Of a DNA stretch of 7,778 bases, positions 1 to 4,958 are shown piece after piece (the first letter of the stretch is position 1; every line of letters starts with the position of its first letter). The DNA is from Thiomargarita sp. (GTDB lineage Bacteria; Pseudomonadota; Gammaproteobacteria; Beggiatoales; Beggiatoaceae). The DNA lies in contig JAUXCJ010000034.1 in NCBI GenBank assembly GCA_030618965.1, positions 1 to 7,778 on the forward strand. The letters run 5' to 3'. A model generated the notes under the pieces. It did no database searches. It saw only the letters and a program-made list of their open reading frames with translations, and was not told the origin of the DNA. Both the position numbers and the translations under genes were made by a program.

Positions 1-318
1 CAGAGATTAGTACCGCTTTTAATAGATGAAAATATTGCCGAAAAACCGTTAAACCAACTAACTAATTCTCATATAAAGAATATTACTCTAACGCTAAAAT
101 CATGGCAGATAAAACCTGCTGGGACCGAAGGGTATAGAACAGCGGAAGTAACACAAGGAGGTGTTGATTGTGACAGTATTTCATCGAAGACAATGGAAAC
201 TAAAACACAAACAGGACTTTTTTTTATTGGTGAAGTAGTTGATGTAGCTGGTTGGTTAGGCGGTTATAATTTGCAGTGGGCTTGGTCCTCGGGATGGTGC
301 GCTGGTCAGTATGTGTAA
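1..318 (+). CDS. 3' end of NAD(P)/FAD-dependent oxidoreductase, YhiN/HI0933 (BaiN) family, partial
   Basis: Frame 1 is open from the window edge to a TAA at 316-318, giving the last 105 residues; the start lies upstream. The C-terminus has the family's signature: GGVDCDSI, then SKTMETK, GLFFIGEVVDVAGWLGGYN and LQWAWSSG. It matches the conserved end of the HI0933-like flavoproteins (GEV-D-x-GGYN-QWA-SSG), where the GGYN segment closes the FAD site. The family consists of cytosolic flavin oxidoreductases; E. coli YhiN has no firm physiological substrate and BaiN is linked to bile-acid reduction in gut clostridia, so no specific reaction is claimed. No strong terminator follows the stop. The family call is firm; the fusion status and full length cannot be judged. 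Confidence 0.9.
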   Translation, partial: QRLVPLLIDENIAEKPLNQLTNSHIKNITLTLKSWQIKPAGTEGYRTAEVTQGGVDCDSISSKTMETKTQTGLFFIGEVVDVAGWLGGYNLQWAWSSGWCAGQYV

Positions 319-344
319 AAATAATTATAAAGGCAGATAAATGT

Positions 345-373
345 TTGACATGTTGAAATATATTTGATATTTT
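345..373 (+). promoter_or_regulatory. Predicted sigma70 promoter upstream of the structured leader
   Basis: A perfect -35 (TTGACA, 345-350) is followed after 17 bases by TATTTT (368-373), preceded by TGA (365-367), i.e. an extended -10 TGn. The expected transcription start is at about 380-381. That is the first base of the inverted repeat at 380-439, so the RNA would begin with the folded element. The promoter would drive the gene at 480. The -10 is not a perfect match and AT-rich DNA gives chance hits, but the -35, the spacing and the TG element agree. Confidence 0.5.
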
Positions 374-379
374 TCAATC

Positions 380-439
380 AAGTGAGGCTAGGGATGACGT
401 CCCAGAAAAGCCGAATTCGTCTAGCGGCCTGCCTCACTT
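380..439 (+). ncRNA. Candidate structured 5' leader or small RNA (three-way junction)
   Basis: The outer arms AAGTGAGGC (380-388) and GCCTCACTT (431-439) pair perfectly over 9 bp. Inside are two hairpins, GGGA/TCCC (391-394 with 400-403) and GCCG/CGGC (410-413 with 425-428), joined by TA, AGAAAA and CT linkers: a compact three-way junction. The two loops contain GACG (396-399) and CGTC (418-421), which are complementary and could kiss. The element is clearly more GC-rich than its flanks and begins where the upstream promoter would start transcription, 41 bases before the gene at 480. It matches no riboswitch or ribozyme I recognise. A DNA-level element (folded recombination site, MITE-like repeat) or a poor terminator of the flavoprotein gene are the alternatives; no T-run follows directly. 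Confidence 0.4.
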
Positions 440-479
440 TCTATCTATTAGACGTATATATTAAGAGACGAGGTATATT

Positions 480-1631
480 ATGACCGAACTAAAAGCCGTT
501 TTTTATGGACAAGTTGAGTTAATACCTGGTATTGTTAGTGATGGTTATGTGTTAAATGATGACACTGCTGTGATGAGCGAGCGTGGAACTGCTAATTTGT
601 TAGGGGTTGATCACATGCTCTTAAATCGCATGGAGACAAACGGACCTCCAAAAACGCTTGAACCGTTTATTGACAAGGGCTGGAGCATGGAGACAAATCG
701 GGTAAAAGTTGTCGCTAAGAATAGTCCTTATCAAGGTAGAAAAATCTCCATTTATGATTCATTAACCATTGAAAATCTGATTCGTTCTTATGTCCTTGCA
801 CTTGCTAATCATAAATTACGCAAAAATCAAAAACATATTGGTGAACGATGTGCCATTTTGCAATCTTCTCTAGTACGTAGTGCTTTAGATGTTGCCATCA
901 AACAAGCCTGCGGACTCTCTCCCAATATCCAACAAACCGCCCAAAAAAACTACATAGATGCCATAAAACTCATCAAAGATTTTGGCTTTACCTGCACTGC
1001 TGGTGATGACATTGCCATCAAAAAAGACATCACCCAATTCCTTAAAGTGCCAGAAAGCACCCTCAATAGTTTTCTCAGAAAACACAAAAACGACATCCAA
1101 CCCATTCAATTAAATTCGGCAACCATTCGCTCTTTTGGTGGCAAAGCCTCACGTATGAATGGTTATCACCTTGACGATGTTACCAAAATTGCTTTAGGAA
1201 TGGACTCAATCATTGGTATTGAACTCAAAAAGCAAGTCTTTGGACAAATTGGCTCTTTTGCTAAACCTGAGACTTCAGCCGAAGTCCAATGGCAGAAAGT
1301 GTTGTCATCAGTGTTTGAAGGTTTTGACTTGCATTTTAACTATCCGATTGGTCCCTACAAAGTTGATTTTTTTGTAGCCAAGTTGATGTTAGTTTTAGAA
1401 TGCAACGGTTATTGCCACCGCTACTATGATGTCACCCAAGAAAAACAACGAGAGAAGTTGATTACTCAACGCTATAGCTTAGTTCGCTTTCATCACCAAA
1501 TCAGTTTAGAAACCCTCTTCAACGGCATTTTGCAAGCCAAACCCGGCACAATGGTTAAATTATACGATTTAGAACAGCTTGAGCAAGAAATGCCTTTTAA
1601 CAAAAATCCATTAAACGCACAGATTGCCTAA
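480..1631 (+). CDS. Antirepressor-like protein with C-terminal DUF559/Vsr-type nuclease domain
   Basis: 383 residues; GAGGT at 470-474 lies five bases before ATG 480. Residues about 20-140 (VMSERGTANLLGV, then RKISIYDSLTIENL) resemble phage antirepressor/KilA-N or P63C-like DNA-interacting domains. Residues about 170-245 contain a likely helix-turn-helix (DITQFLKVPESTLNSFLRKH) and RMNGYHLDDVTKIALG. Residues about 265-345 look like a DUF559/Vsr-like PD-(D/E)xK nuclease: E268, YKVDFF with D296, then LVLECNG with E307, H313 and a final SLVRFH strand. The third catalytic position reads ECN rather than ExK, as in many DUF559 proteins, so activity is not certain. The protein would act on DNA in the cytoplasm; a mobile-element or defence role is inference. 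The stop codon sits inside GCCTAAC (1626-1632), an attC-like core. Expression probably starts at the promoter at 345-373. Confidence 0.75.
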   Translation: MTELKAVFYGQVELIPGIVSDGYVLNDDTAVMSERGTANLLGVDHMLLNRMETNGPPKTLEPFIDKGWSMETNRVKVVAKNSPYQGRKISIYDSLTIENLIRSYVLALANHKLRKNQKHIGERCAILQSSLVRSALDVAIKQACGLSPNIQQTAQKNYIDAIKLIKDFGFTCTAGDDIAIKKDITQFLKVPESTLNSFLRKHKNDIQPIQLNSATIRSFGGKASRMNGYHLDDVTKIALGMDSIIGIELKKQVFGQIGSFAKPETSAEVQWQKVLSSVFEGFDLHFNYPIGPYKVDFFVAKLMLVLECNGYCHRYYDVTQEKQREKLITQRYSLVRFHHQISLETLFNGILQAKPGTMVKLYDLEQLEQEMPFNKNPLNAQIA

Positions 1632-1683
1632 CAAAATGCTCCAGCGGACATGCTACTGCGTGCCGCGTCACTCGGATTTTTTT
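1626..1683 (+). other. Partial attC-like cassette end after the nuclease-fusion gene
   Basis: GCCTAAC (1626-1632, matching RYYYAAC and containing the gene's stop) is followed by AAAATGCTCCA, then GCGG (1644-1647) that can pair with CCGC (1663-1666). This is the usual order of the first half of an integron attC site: R-box, L-box, stem. No matching GTTRRRY follows; the sequence runs into a T-rich tract at 1677-1683. It therefore looks like a truncated site. The same CCTAACAAnnnGCTCCA string follows the unrelated gene at 4953-5897. The GCGG/CCGC stem could also be part of a weak terminator. Confidence 0.35.
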
Positions 1684-1690
1684 AGAGTTT

Positions 1691-1987
1691 TTACTTGAAT
1701 GACTCAATATCAATGCCATTACTTTCAATAACCTCTTGTGCTTGTAAGCGTTTTTGTCCTGCGGCTACTGCCATTACTTTTGCTAAAACTTCTGAGATTT
1801 CACCTTTAGTAATATTTTCCTTTTTAGCTACCTTTAAATAGTAATTGGTGCATGGTGAGCAGTTCATTGCTAATGCAGCTGAAAGACCAACAAGTATTTC
1901 CGTTTTTGTATCAAGATATTCATTATTATGTGTTGATTCATAAAATGAGTCATATAAGTCTTCATGTTTTTTAGTGAGTATTTTCAT
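1691..1987 (-). CDS. AhpD-like carboxymuconolactone decarboxylase-family protein
   Basis: 98 residues, a single all-helical CMD/AhpD-like domain of normal size for the small subfamily. Residues 28-52 carry the signature helix with MNCSPCTNYY: a redox-type C43-x-x-C46 pair. Residues 60-88 (TKGEISEVLAKVMAVAAGQKRLQAQEVI) are the typical second conserved helix pair. In AhpD the CxxC is followed three residues later by a His that relays protons; here that position is Tyr50, so classical alkylhydroperoxidase chemistry is not assured. Family members are cytosolic oligomers in peroxide or thiol redox defence. ATG 1985-1987 has no good ribosome site; an AGG abuts it. A MarR-type remnant lies directly upstream in the opposite direction, suggesting a once divergent regulator/target pair. 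Confidence 0.8.
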   Translation of the reverse strand: MKILTKKHEDLYDSFYESTHNNEYLDTKTEILVGLSAALAMNCSPCTNYYLKVAKKENITKGEISEVLAKVMAVAAGQKRLQAQEVIESNGIDIESFK

Positions 1988-2120
1988 CCTAGGTAAAGAA
2001 GTTTTTGAAAGATTAAAAAAGATTCTGTGGGTAAACTCAATTGCTGATGGATTTCAAACTAAGGATTTACAAATTGTTTCTTCAGTATTGCAAAAAGTGA
2101 TAGATAAGCTTAAAACCTAA
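1986..2120 (+). pseudogene. 3' remnant of a MarR-type transcriptional regulator
   Basis: An open frame (about 45 codons) ends at TAA 2118-2120. From 1989 it reads LGKEVFERLKK, then ILWVNSIADGF, then KDLQIVSSVLQKVIDKLKT. This resembles the C-terminal dimerisation helices of MarR regulators, which follow the wing as 'LTEKGKEVFE...' and end in an amphipathic helix. No start codon or winged-helix part is present: the frame begins at the start of the divergent AhpD-like gene. The DNA-binding half has therefore been lost, most likely by deletion near 1985-1995. The stop lies within ACCTAAC (2115-2121), again a cassette-like R box. The family call rests on a short segment. Confidence 0.5.
2012..2040 (-). 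promoter_or_regulatory. Possible promoter for the AhpD-like gene inside the regulator remnant
   Basis: On the minus strand TTGAGT (2040-2035) and TTTAAT (2017-2012) are separated by 17 bases, placing a start near 2005 and a short leader of about 18 bases before ATG 1987. This would explain how the gene is transcribed after loss of its original upstream region. The hexamers are imperfect and the region is AT-rich. Confidence 0.3.
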
Positions 2121-2132
2121 CTATATTATTAT
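2114..2132 (+). repeat. 19-bp direct repeat, copy 1
   Basis: AACCTAACTATATTATTAT occurs here, over the stop codon of the MarR-type remnant, and again in the same orientation at 5925-5943. The two copies bracket the stress-response operon and the unrecognised gene. Each contains ACCTAAC, which matches the integron R-box pattern. An exact 19-base match in 7.8 kb is unlikely by chance even at this base composition. Confidence 0.7.
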
Positions 2133-2172
2133 AGCGTTTACCGATTGCATAAAATACAGCAAGTAAGTTGTT

Positions 2173-2218
2173 GTTACATTTAGTTACATTTTGTTACACT
2201 CTTGAGAAGTTTGTTACA
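2173..2218 (+). promoter_or_regulatory. Phased GTTACA array, probable OmpR-family regulator operator (RstA-box-like)
   Basis: GTTACA starts at 2173, 2183, 2193 and 2213: steps of 10, 10 and 20 bases, all on one face of the helix. The stretches 2175-2188 and 2185-2198 both match TACATNTNGTTACA, the RstA-box consensus reported for enterobacteria. Head-to-tail half-sites one turn apart are how OmpR-family dimers bind. The last copy ends just before a TATTAT -10 (2230-2235) and covers or abuts the weak -35 region, fitting an activator. The obvious ligand is the response regulator encoded at 2813-3496. Confidence 0.65.
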
Positions 2219-2229
2219 CCCCATCTTTG

Positions 2230-2235
2230 TATTAT
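2230..2235 (+). promoter_or_regulatory. -10 element of the Spy-like gene promoter
   Basis: TATTAT at 2230-2235 is the best -10 upstream of the gene at 2267. The hexamer 17 bases upstream (2207-2212) is a poor -35, and a GTTACA box lies next to it. This is the arrangement expected of an activator-dependent promoter. It would give a leader of about 25 bases containing GGAG. Confidence 0.4.
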
Positions 2236-2266
2236 GTGTCTGTCAATTAAACACGGAGACACAAAA

Positions 2267-2728
2267 ATGACTAAATATATAAAATTCCTATTAGCTTCTG
2301 TTTTAACTATTTTCACTTTAGGAAGCATAGGTGCAATAGCAAACCCTGGTGAAAGATTCGGCTTTGGTATGCACAGTTTTAGTCCTGAAAAACGAGCTGA
2401 GTTTATACTCACACGTATGACAGGCATGCTGGATCTGAATGAAACTCAAGTTGAAAAATTAAAAGCTGTTCAACAACAGTTTGCGGCACAACATCAGGCA
2501 ATGAAAATTAAATATCGTGATCAATTCTTGTCATTACTGGACGCGCCAGAACTAAACCAGAGCCAAGCTTTATCTTTATTAGAAAGCCGTGGCGAACAAA
2601 TGCGGAAGAATGCACCAGAGATGATTGCTACTCTCGCGGAATTTACTGATAGTTTGAGTAATGAGCAGCGTGCTAAATTAAAACAAATGCTGGAAAAATT
2701 TTCAAATCGTGGTGGATTTGGTAAATAA
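2267..2728 (+). CDS. Spy/CpxP-like periplasmic protein (LTxxQ family)
   Basis: 153 residues from ATG 2267, chosen over an in-frame upstream ATG (2168) because GGAG (2255-2258) lies eight bases before it and the protein then begins with a signal peptide: MTKYIKF, hydrophobic residues 7-20, cleavage after AIA (23-25). The upstream ATG would also lie inside the GTTACA array. The mature part is all-helical and charged, with two LTxxQ-type motifs, LNETQ (57-61) and LSNEQ (130-134), the hallmark pair of Spy/CpxP. Such proteins are periplasmic chaperones or accessory sensors (CpxP restrains CpxA; ZraP binds zinc). Size fits the family. It precedes a regulator/kinase pair on the same strand and has an OmpR-type operator upstream. 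It is either the main target or a feedback partner of the kinase; which one is not visible. Confidence 0.85.
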   Translation: MTKYIKFLLASVLTIFTLGSIGAIANPGERFGFGMHSFSPEKRAEFILTRMTGMLDLNETQVEKLKAVQQQFAAQHQAMKIKYRDQFLSLLDAPELNQSQALSLLESRGEQMRKNAPEMIATLAEFTDSLSNEQRAKLKQMLEKFSNRGGFGK

Positions 2729-2741
2729 TTTGTTGAAGATT

Positions 2742-2774
2742 AGACCTCCGAGGTTTTCAAAACCTCGGAGGTCT
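2742..2774 (+). repeat. Perfect 16-bp-arm palindrome between the Spy-like and regulator genes
   Basis: The arms AGACCTCCGAGGTTTT (2742-2757) and AAAACCTCGGAGGTCT (2759-2774) are exact inverse complements around a single C. It is GC-richer than its flanks. As RNA it makes a very stable hairpin that could separate expression of the Spy-like gene from the kinase genes or act as a processing site, but no T-run follows, so it is not a standard terminator. From memory, similar AACCTCGGAGGT palindromes are dispersed in several bacterial genomes, so a REP/MITE-like repeat is a good alternative. Confidence 0.75.
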
Positions 2775-2780
2775 TGACAT

Positions 2781-2788
2781 GCTATAAT
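2781..2788 (+). promoter_or_regulatory. Possible -10 element with partial upstream TG before the response regulator gene
   Basis: TATAAT (2783-2788) is a perfect -10 hexamer, preceded by TGC (2780-2782), which satisfies the extended TGn motif. Transcription would start near 2795, giving a leader of about 18 bases with AGG (2801-2803) before ATG 2813. The -35 position falls in the right arm of the palindrome at 2742-2774, so cruciform or protein binding there could affect it. Confidence 0.4.
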
Positions 2789-2812
2789 TACCAGTTTTTT
2801 AGGTAAGTAAAC

Positions 2813-3496
2813 ATGTATACAGTTCTATTGATTGATGATGATGAACGCTTAGGAGAACTATTAAAAGAGTATTTCTCACGCTACGACCTGACTCTCATCA
2901 CTGAACTCTATCCCCAAGCCAGTTTACAACGGTTAAAGAACGCCGATATTGATCTGGTTATCCTCGATATTATGTTGCCAGAAATGGATGGTTTTGAAGT
3001 CTGCCGAACAATCCGCAAAAGTAGTGACATTCCCATCTTTATGTTGACAGCTCGTGGCGAAGTCATGGATCGTATTGTCGGACTAGAAATTGGTGCTGAT
3101 GATTATTTATCTAAACCTTTTGAGCCACGAGAGGTCGTTGCTCGTATCCACAATATCCTAAAAAGAACACAATCTGATAAAGTCACCAAGATTCCCGATA
3201 TTTTACAATTTCCTGATTTTAAAATCGACAAATTCAAACGCATCGTCACTATCAAACAACAGACTATAGAACTGACCACAAAGGAATATGCCTTATTACT
3301 TTTATTTGCTGAATCACCCAATAAAATTTTTACGCGAGATGAGATCATGAATGCACTAAGTGGTATTGATGCCGAATTATTTTCTCGTTCGGTGGATATT
3401 CTGGTCAGTCGCTTACGTCAAAAAATACAACCTCTGGATTGTATTCAAACGGTCTGGGGTACAGGCTATCGATTCATTCCTTCTGAAAGTTCATGA
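2813..3496 (+). CDS. OmpR/PhoB-family response regulator (RstA/CpxR-like)
   Basis: 227 residues, the normal family length. The receiver domain spans residues 1-120: acidic D8-D9-D10, phospho-acceptor D52 in LVILDIMLPEMDG, switch T79 in MLTA, K101 in LSKPFEPRE. A winged-helix effector domain follows at about 127-225, with TTKEYALL, the recognition helix SRSVDILVSRLRQKI and wing VWGTGYRF. It is a cytoplasmic transcription factor activated by phosphorylation from the kinase encoded one base downstream. Its stop TGA (3494-3496) nearly touches the kinase ATG (3498). AGG at 2801-2803 serves as ribosome site. The GTTACA array at 2173-2218 is the natural candidate operator. All catalytic residues are present. 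RstA versus CpxR orthology cannot be settled by eye. Confidence 0.93.
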   Translation: MYTVLLIDDDERLGELLKEYFSRYDLTLITELYPQASLQRLKNADIDLVILDIMLPEMDGFEVCRTIRKSSDIPIFMLTARGEVMDRIVGLEIGADDYLSKPFEPREVVARIHNILKRTQSDKVTKIPDILQFPDFKIDKFKRIVTIKQQTIELTTKEYALLLLFAESPNKIFTRDEIMNALSGIDAELFSRSVDILVSRLRQKIQPLDCIQTVWGTGYRFIPSESS

Positions 3497-3497
3497 T

Positions 3498-4802
3498 ATG
3501 TCACTTCTAACTAGAATACGACACTCCCTATCAATAAAGCTACTTCTACTCTTTATAATCAGTGGAATTTTTTTCTTGATTCTATTTCAGATCATTGTTG
3601 GTACTTCTGTCAGACATCATTTTGAAAATAATATACGCCCACATTTTCGTCACTATATTCATCAGATACATAGAGAAATAGGTTTTCCGCCAAACCTAGC
3701 GCGTGCTAAGGAAATCAGTGAGGAGTTGCTCATCGATATTATCATTGATGGCCCTGATACACATTGGTCATCCAATGGTCAATTTCCAGATGAAGATAAA
3801 ATATTTAAGACTCTAAAAAATCAACCTAATGCCCACTTCCAGCAAGGTTTTAACCGCCAACACTTTATCAGCCGAATCAAACATCAAGATTATACCACCC
3901 TGTTTGTAATGCAAAGACCTATTGGTAATTTTTTCAGAGGGAAAATACTCATCATTGGTTTGTTAAGTATTTTGGGTCTACTGACTTTACTCTACTTCTC
4001 TATTCGTTGGTTGTTTCAACCCATAAAGACAATTCAATTGGGTATACAGCGAATTGGTAGTGGTGAGCTGTCTCATAGAATCTCAACTTCGCGTAAAGAT
4101 GAATTAGGTGATCTGGCTCAGTCTATTAACCGTATGGCGAATGACATAGAACTGATGCTAGAAGCCAAACGCCAGCTTTTACTTGCTATTAGTCATGAAC
4201 TTAGATCACCTATTACCCGTGCCAAAGTTGCATTATCCTTAATGGATGATGTTCCTAAAAAAGAGGGACTTACTCAGGATTTACAGGAAATGGAAGATCT
4301 TACGCATGAATTGTTGGAGGTAGAAAGGCTAAAGAGCAAACATCAGGCATTGAACCTATCAAAAATTTCACTTAATGAGCTTATTCTTACGGTAATCAAT
4401 ACCTACTATCCCACGGAAGCAATCAAACCACAGCTTTCCCAGAATTTACCTTTGCTCTTATTAGATGAGGCAAGATTGCGCTTTGTTATAAAAAATTTAC
4501 TCGGCAATGCCATAAAACACCAACGCCATGATAGTAAGCCCATTATTATAAGCAGCCAACATAATCAAGATAAAATTACACTTAAAATACAAGACTACGG
4601 TTTTGGAATTGCTGCTGAACACATACCTCACCTGACAGAACCTTTTTACCGTGCAGATCCCTCACGACAACGTAAAACCGGTGGTTACGGTTTAGGCTTG
4701 CATCTGGTTAAATTAATTATACAAGCTCATGATGGAAACTTAACAATCGAAAGTGAAGTTGGAAAAGGTACTTGTGTATCTATAACCTTTGGAGATACTT
4801 AA
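3498..4802 (+). CDS. Sensor histidine kinase (CpxA/RstB-like) with His-rich periplasmic domain
   Basis: 434 residues from ATG 3498, chosen because it follows the regulator stop by one base and places the first membrane helix at the N-terminus; a longer frame from 3360 would overlap the regulator. Order: transmembrane helix 12-34, periplasmic domain about 37-146, transmembrane helix 149-168, HAMP about 173-222, HisKA with ISHELRSP (phospho-acceptor H233), then HATPase: N-box NLLGNAIKH (N333, N336), G1 DYGFG (366-370), F-box EPFYR (381-385), G2 GGYGLGL (395-401). The periplasmic part starts with closely spaced histidines (40, 41, 49, 52, 55, 58) and has more at 89, 113, 122 and 129, consistent with metal or pH sensing (inference). 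It phosphorylates the adjacent regulator; the Spy-like protein may modulate it. Translational coupling to the regulator is likely. Confidence 0.93.
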   Translation: MSLLTRIRHSLSIKLLLLFIISGIFFLILFQIIVGTSVRHHFENNIRPHFRHYIHQIHREIGFPPNLARAKEISEELLIDIIIDGPDTHWSSNGQFPDEDKIFKTLKNQPNAHFQQGFNRQHFISRIKHQDYTTLFVMQRPIGNFFRGKILIIGLLSILGLLTLLYFSIRWLFQPIKTIQLGIQRIGSGELSHRISTSRKDELGDLAQSINRMANDIELMLEAKRQLLLAISHELRSPITRAKVALSLMDDVPKKEGLTQDLQEMEDLTHELLEVERLKSKHQALNLSKISLNELILTVINTYYPTEAIKPQLSQNLPLLLLDEARLRFVIKNLLGNAIKHQRHDSKPIIISSQHNQDKITLKIQDYGFGIAAEHIPHLTEPFYRADPSRQRKTGGYGLGLHLVKLIIQAHDGNLTIESEVGKGTCVSITFGDT

Positions 4803-4827
4803 ACCCTGCTGTCAGCAGTTGCTGTGC

Positions 4828-4912
4828 CTACAAAGAATATTTTTTGATAAACTGTATCAGTTTGTCGGATATTTCATAATATCGTTGACCTATTTCGTTT
4901 TTTCCTTTGGAG
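4828..4912 (-). pseudogene. Possible 3' coding remnant next to an attC-like site
   Basis: Reading minus from the attC-like site, the frame SKGKNEIGQRYYEI then SDKLIQFIKKYSL is open until TAG (4830-4828). It has no start codon and its only upstream limit is the TAG inside GTTAGGC. The composition looks protein-like (an amphipathic C-terminal helix), suggesting the tail of a gene cut by the neighbouring cassette. About 28 open codons can arise by chance, and I do not recognise the family. Confidence 0.25.
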
Positions 4913-4958
4913 GCCTAACTACCAAGCTCACTGGTGGCAATGGAGCGCCTTGTTAGGT
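4913..4958 (-). other. Short attC-like recombination site after the unrecognised gene
   Basis: On the minus strand ACCTAAC (4958-4952, RYYYAAC) and GTTAGGC (4919-4913, GTTRRRY) bound a 46-base element. Its internal GCTC/GAGC can pair, so the strand can fold as attC sites do. The stop codon of the gene at 4953-5897 lies in the first box, as is usual for gene cassettes. It is shorter than typical attC sites (roughly 57-140 bases), so it may be degenerate. The two boxes are also a chance-prone 6-mer pair; the combination of orientation, stop overlap and shared flanking CAAnnnGCTCCA raises the odds. Confidence 0.45.

Noticed and set aside
255..261. GTTAGGC as a further cassette boundary
   Set aside because: It lies inside the conserved GWLGGYN coding segment of the flavoprotein and is explained by that protein sequence.
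380..439. tRNA gene
   Set aside because: The cloverleaf-like fold has only two internal arms, is about 60 bases long, and lacks the T-arm GTTCGA consensus, a proper anticodon arm and CCA-end context.
2774..2788. TTGACA close to TATAAT as a -35/-10 pair before the response regulator gene
   Set aside because: Only three bases separate the hexamers, against the 16-18 needed. Only the TATAAT with its upstream TG was kept.
3360..3497. 46-residue N-terminal extension of the histidine kinase
   Set aside because: It would lie wholly inside the regulator's winged-helix coding region; ATG 3498 fits the operon spacing and membrane topology.
4806..4863. Terminator after the histidine kinase gene (CTGCTGTCAGCAG and AAACTG-TAT-CAGTTT)
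   Set aside because: The stems are short or have loops too small, and no T-run follows directly; too weak to call.
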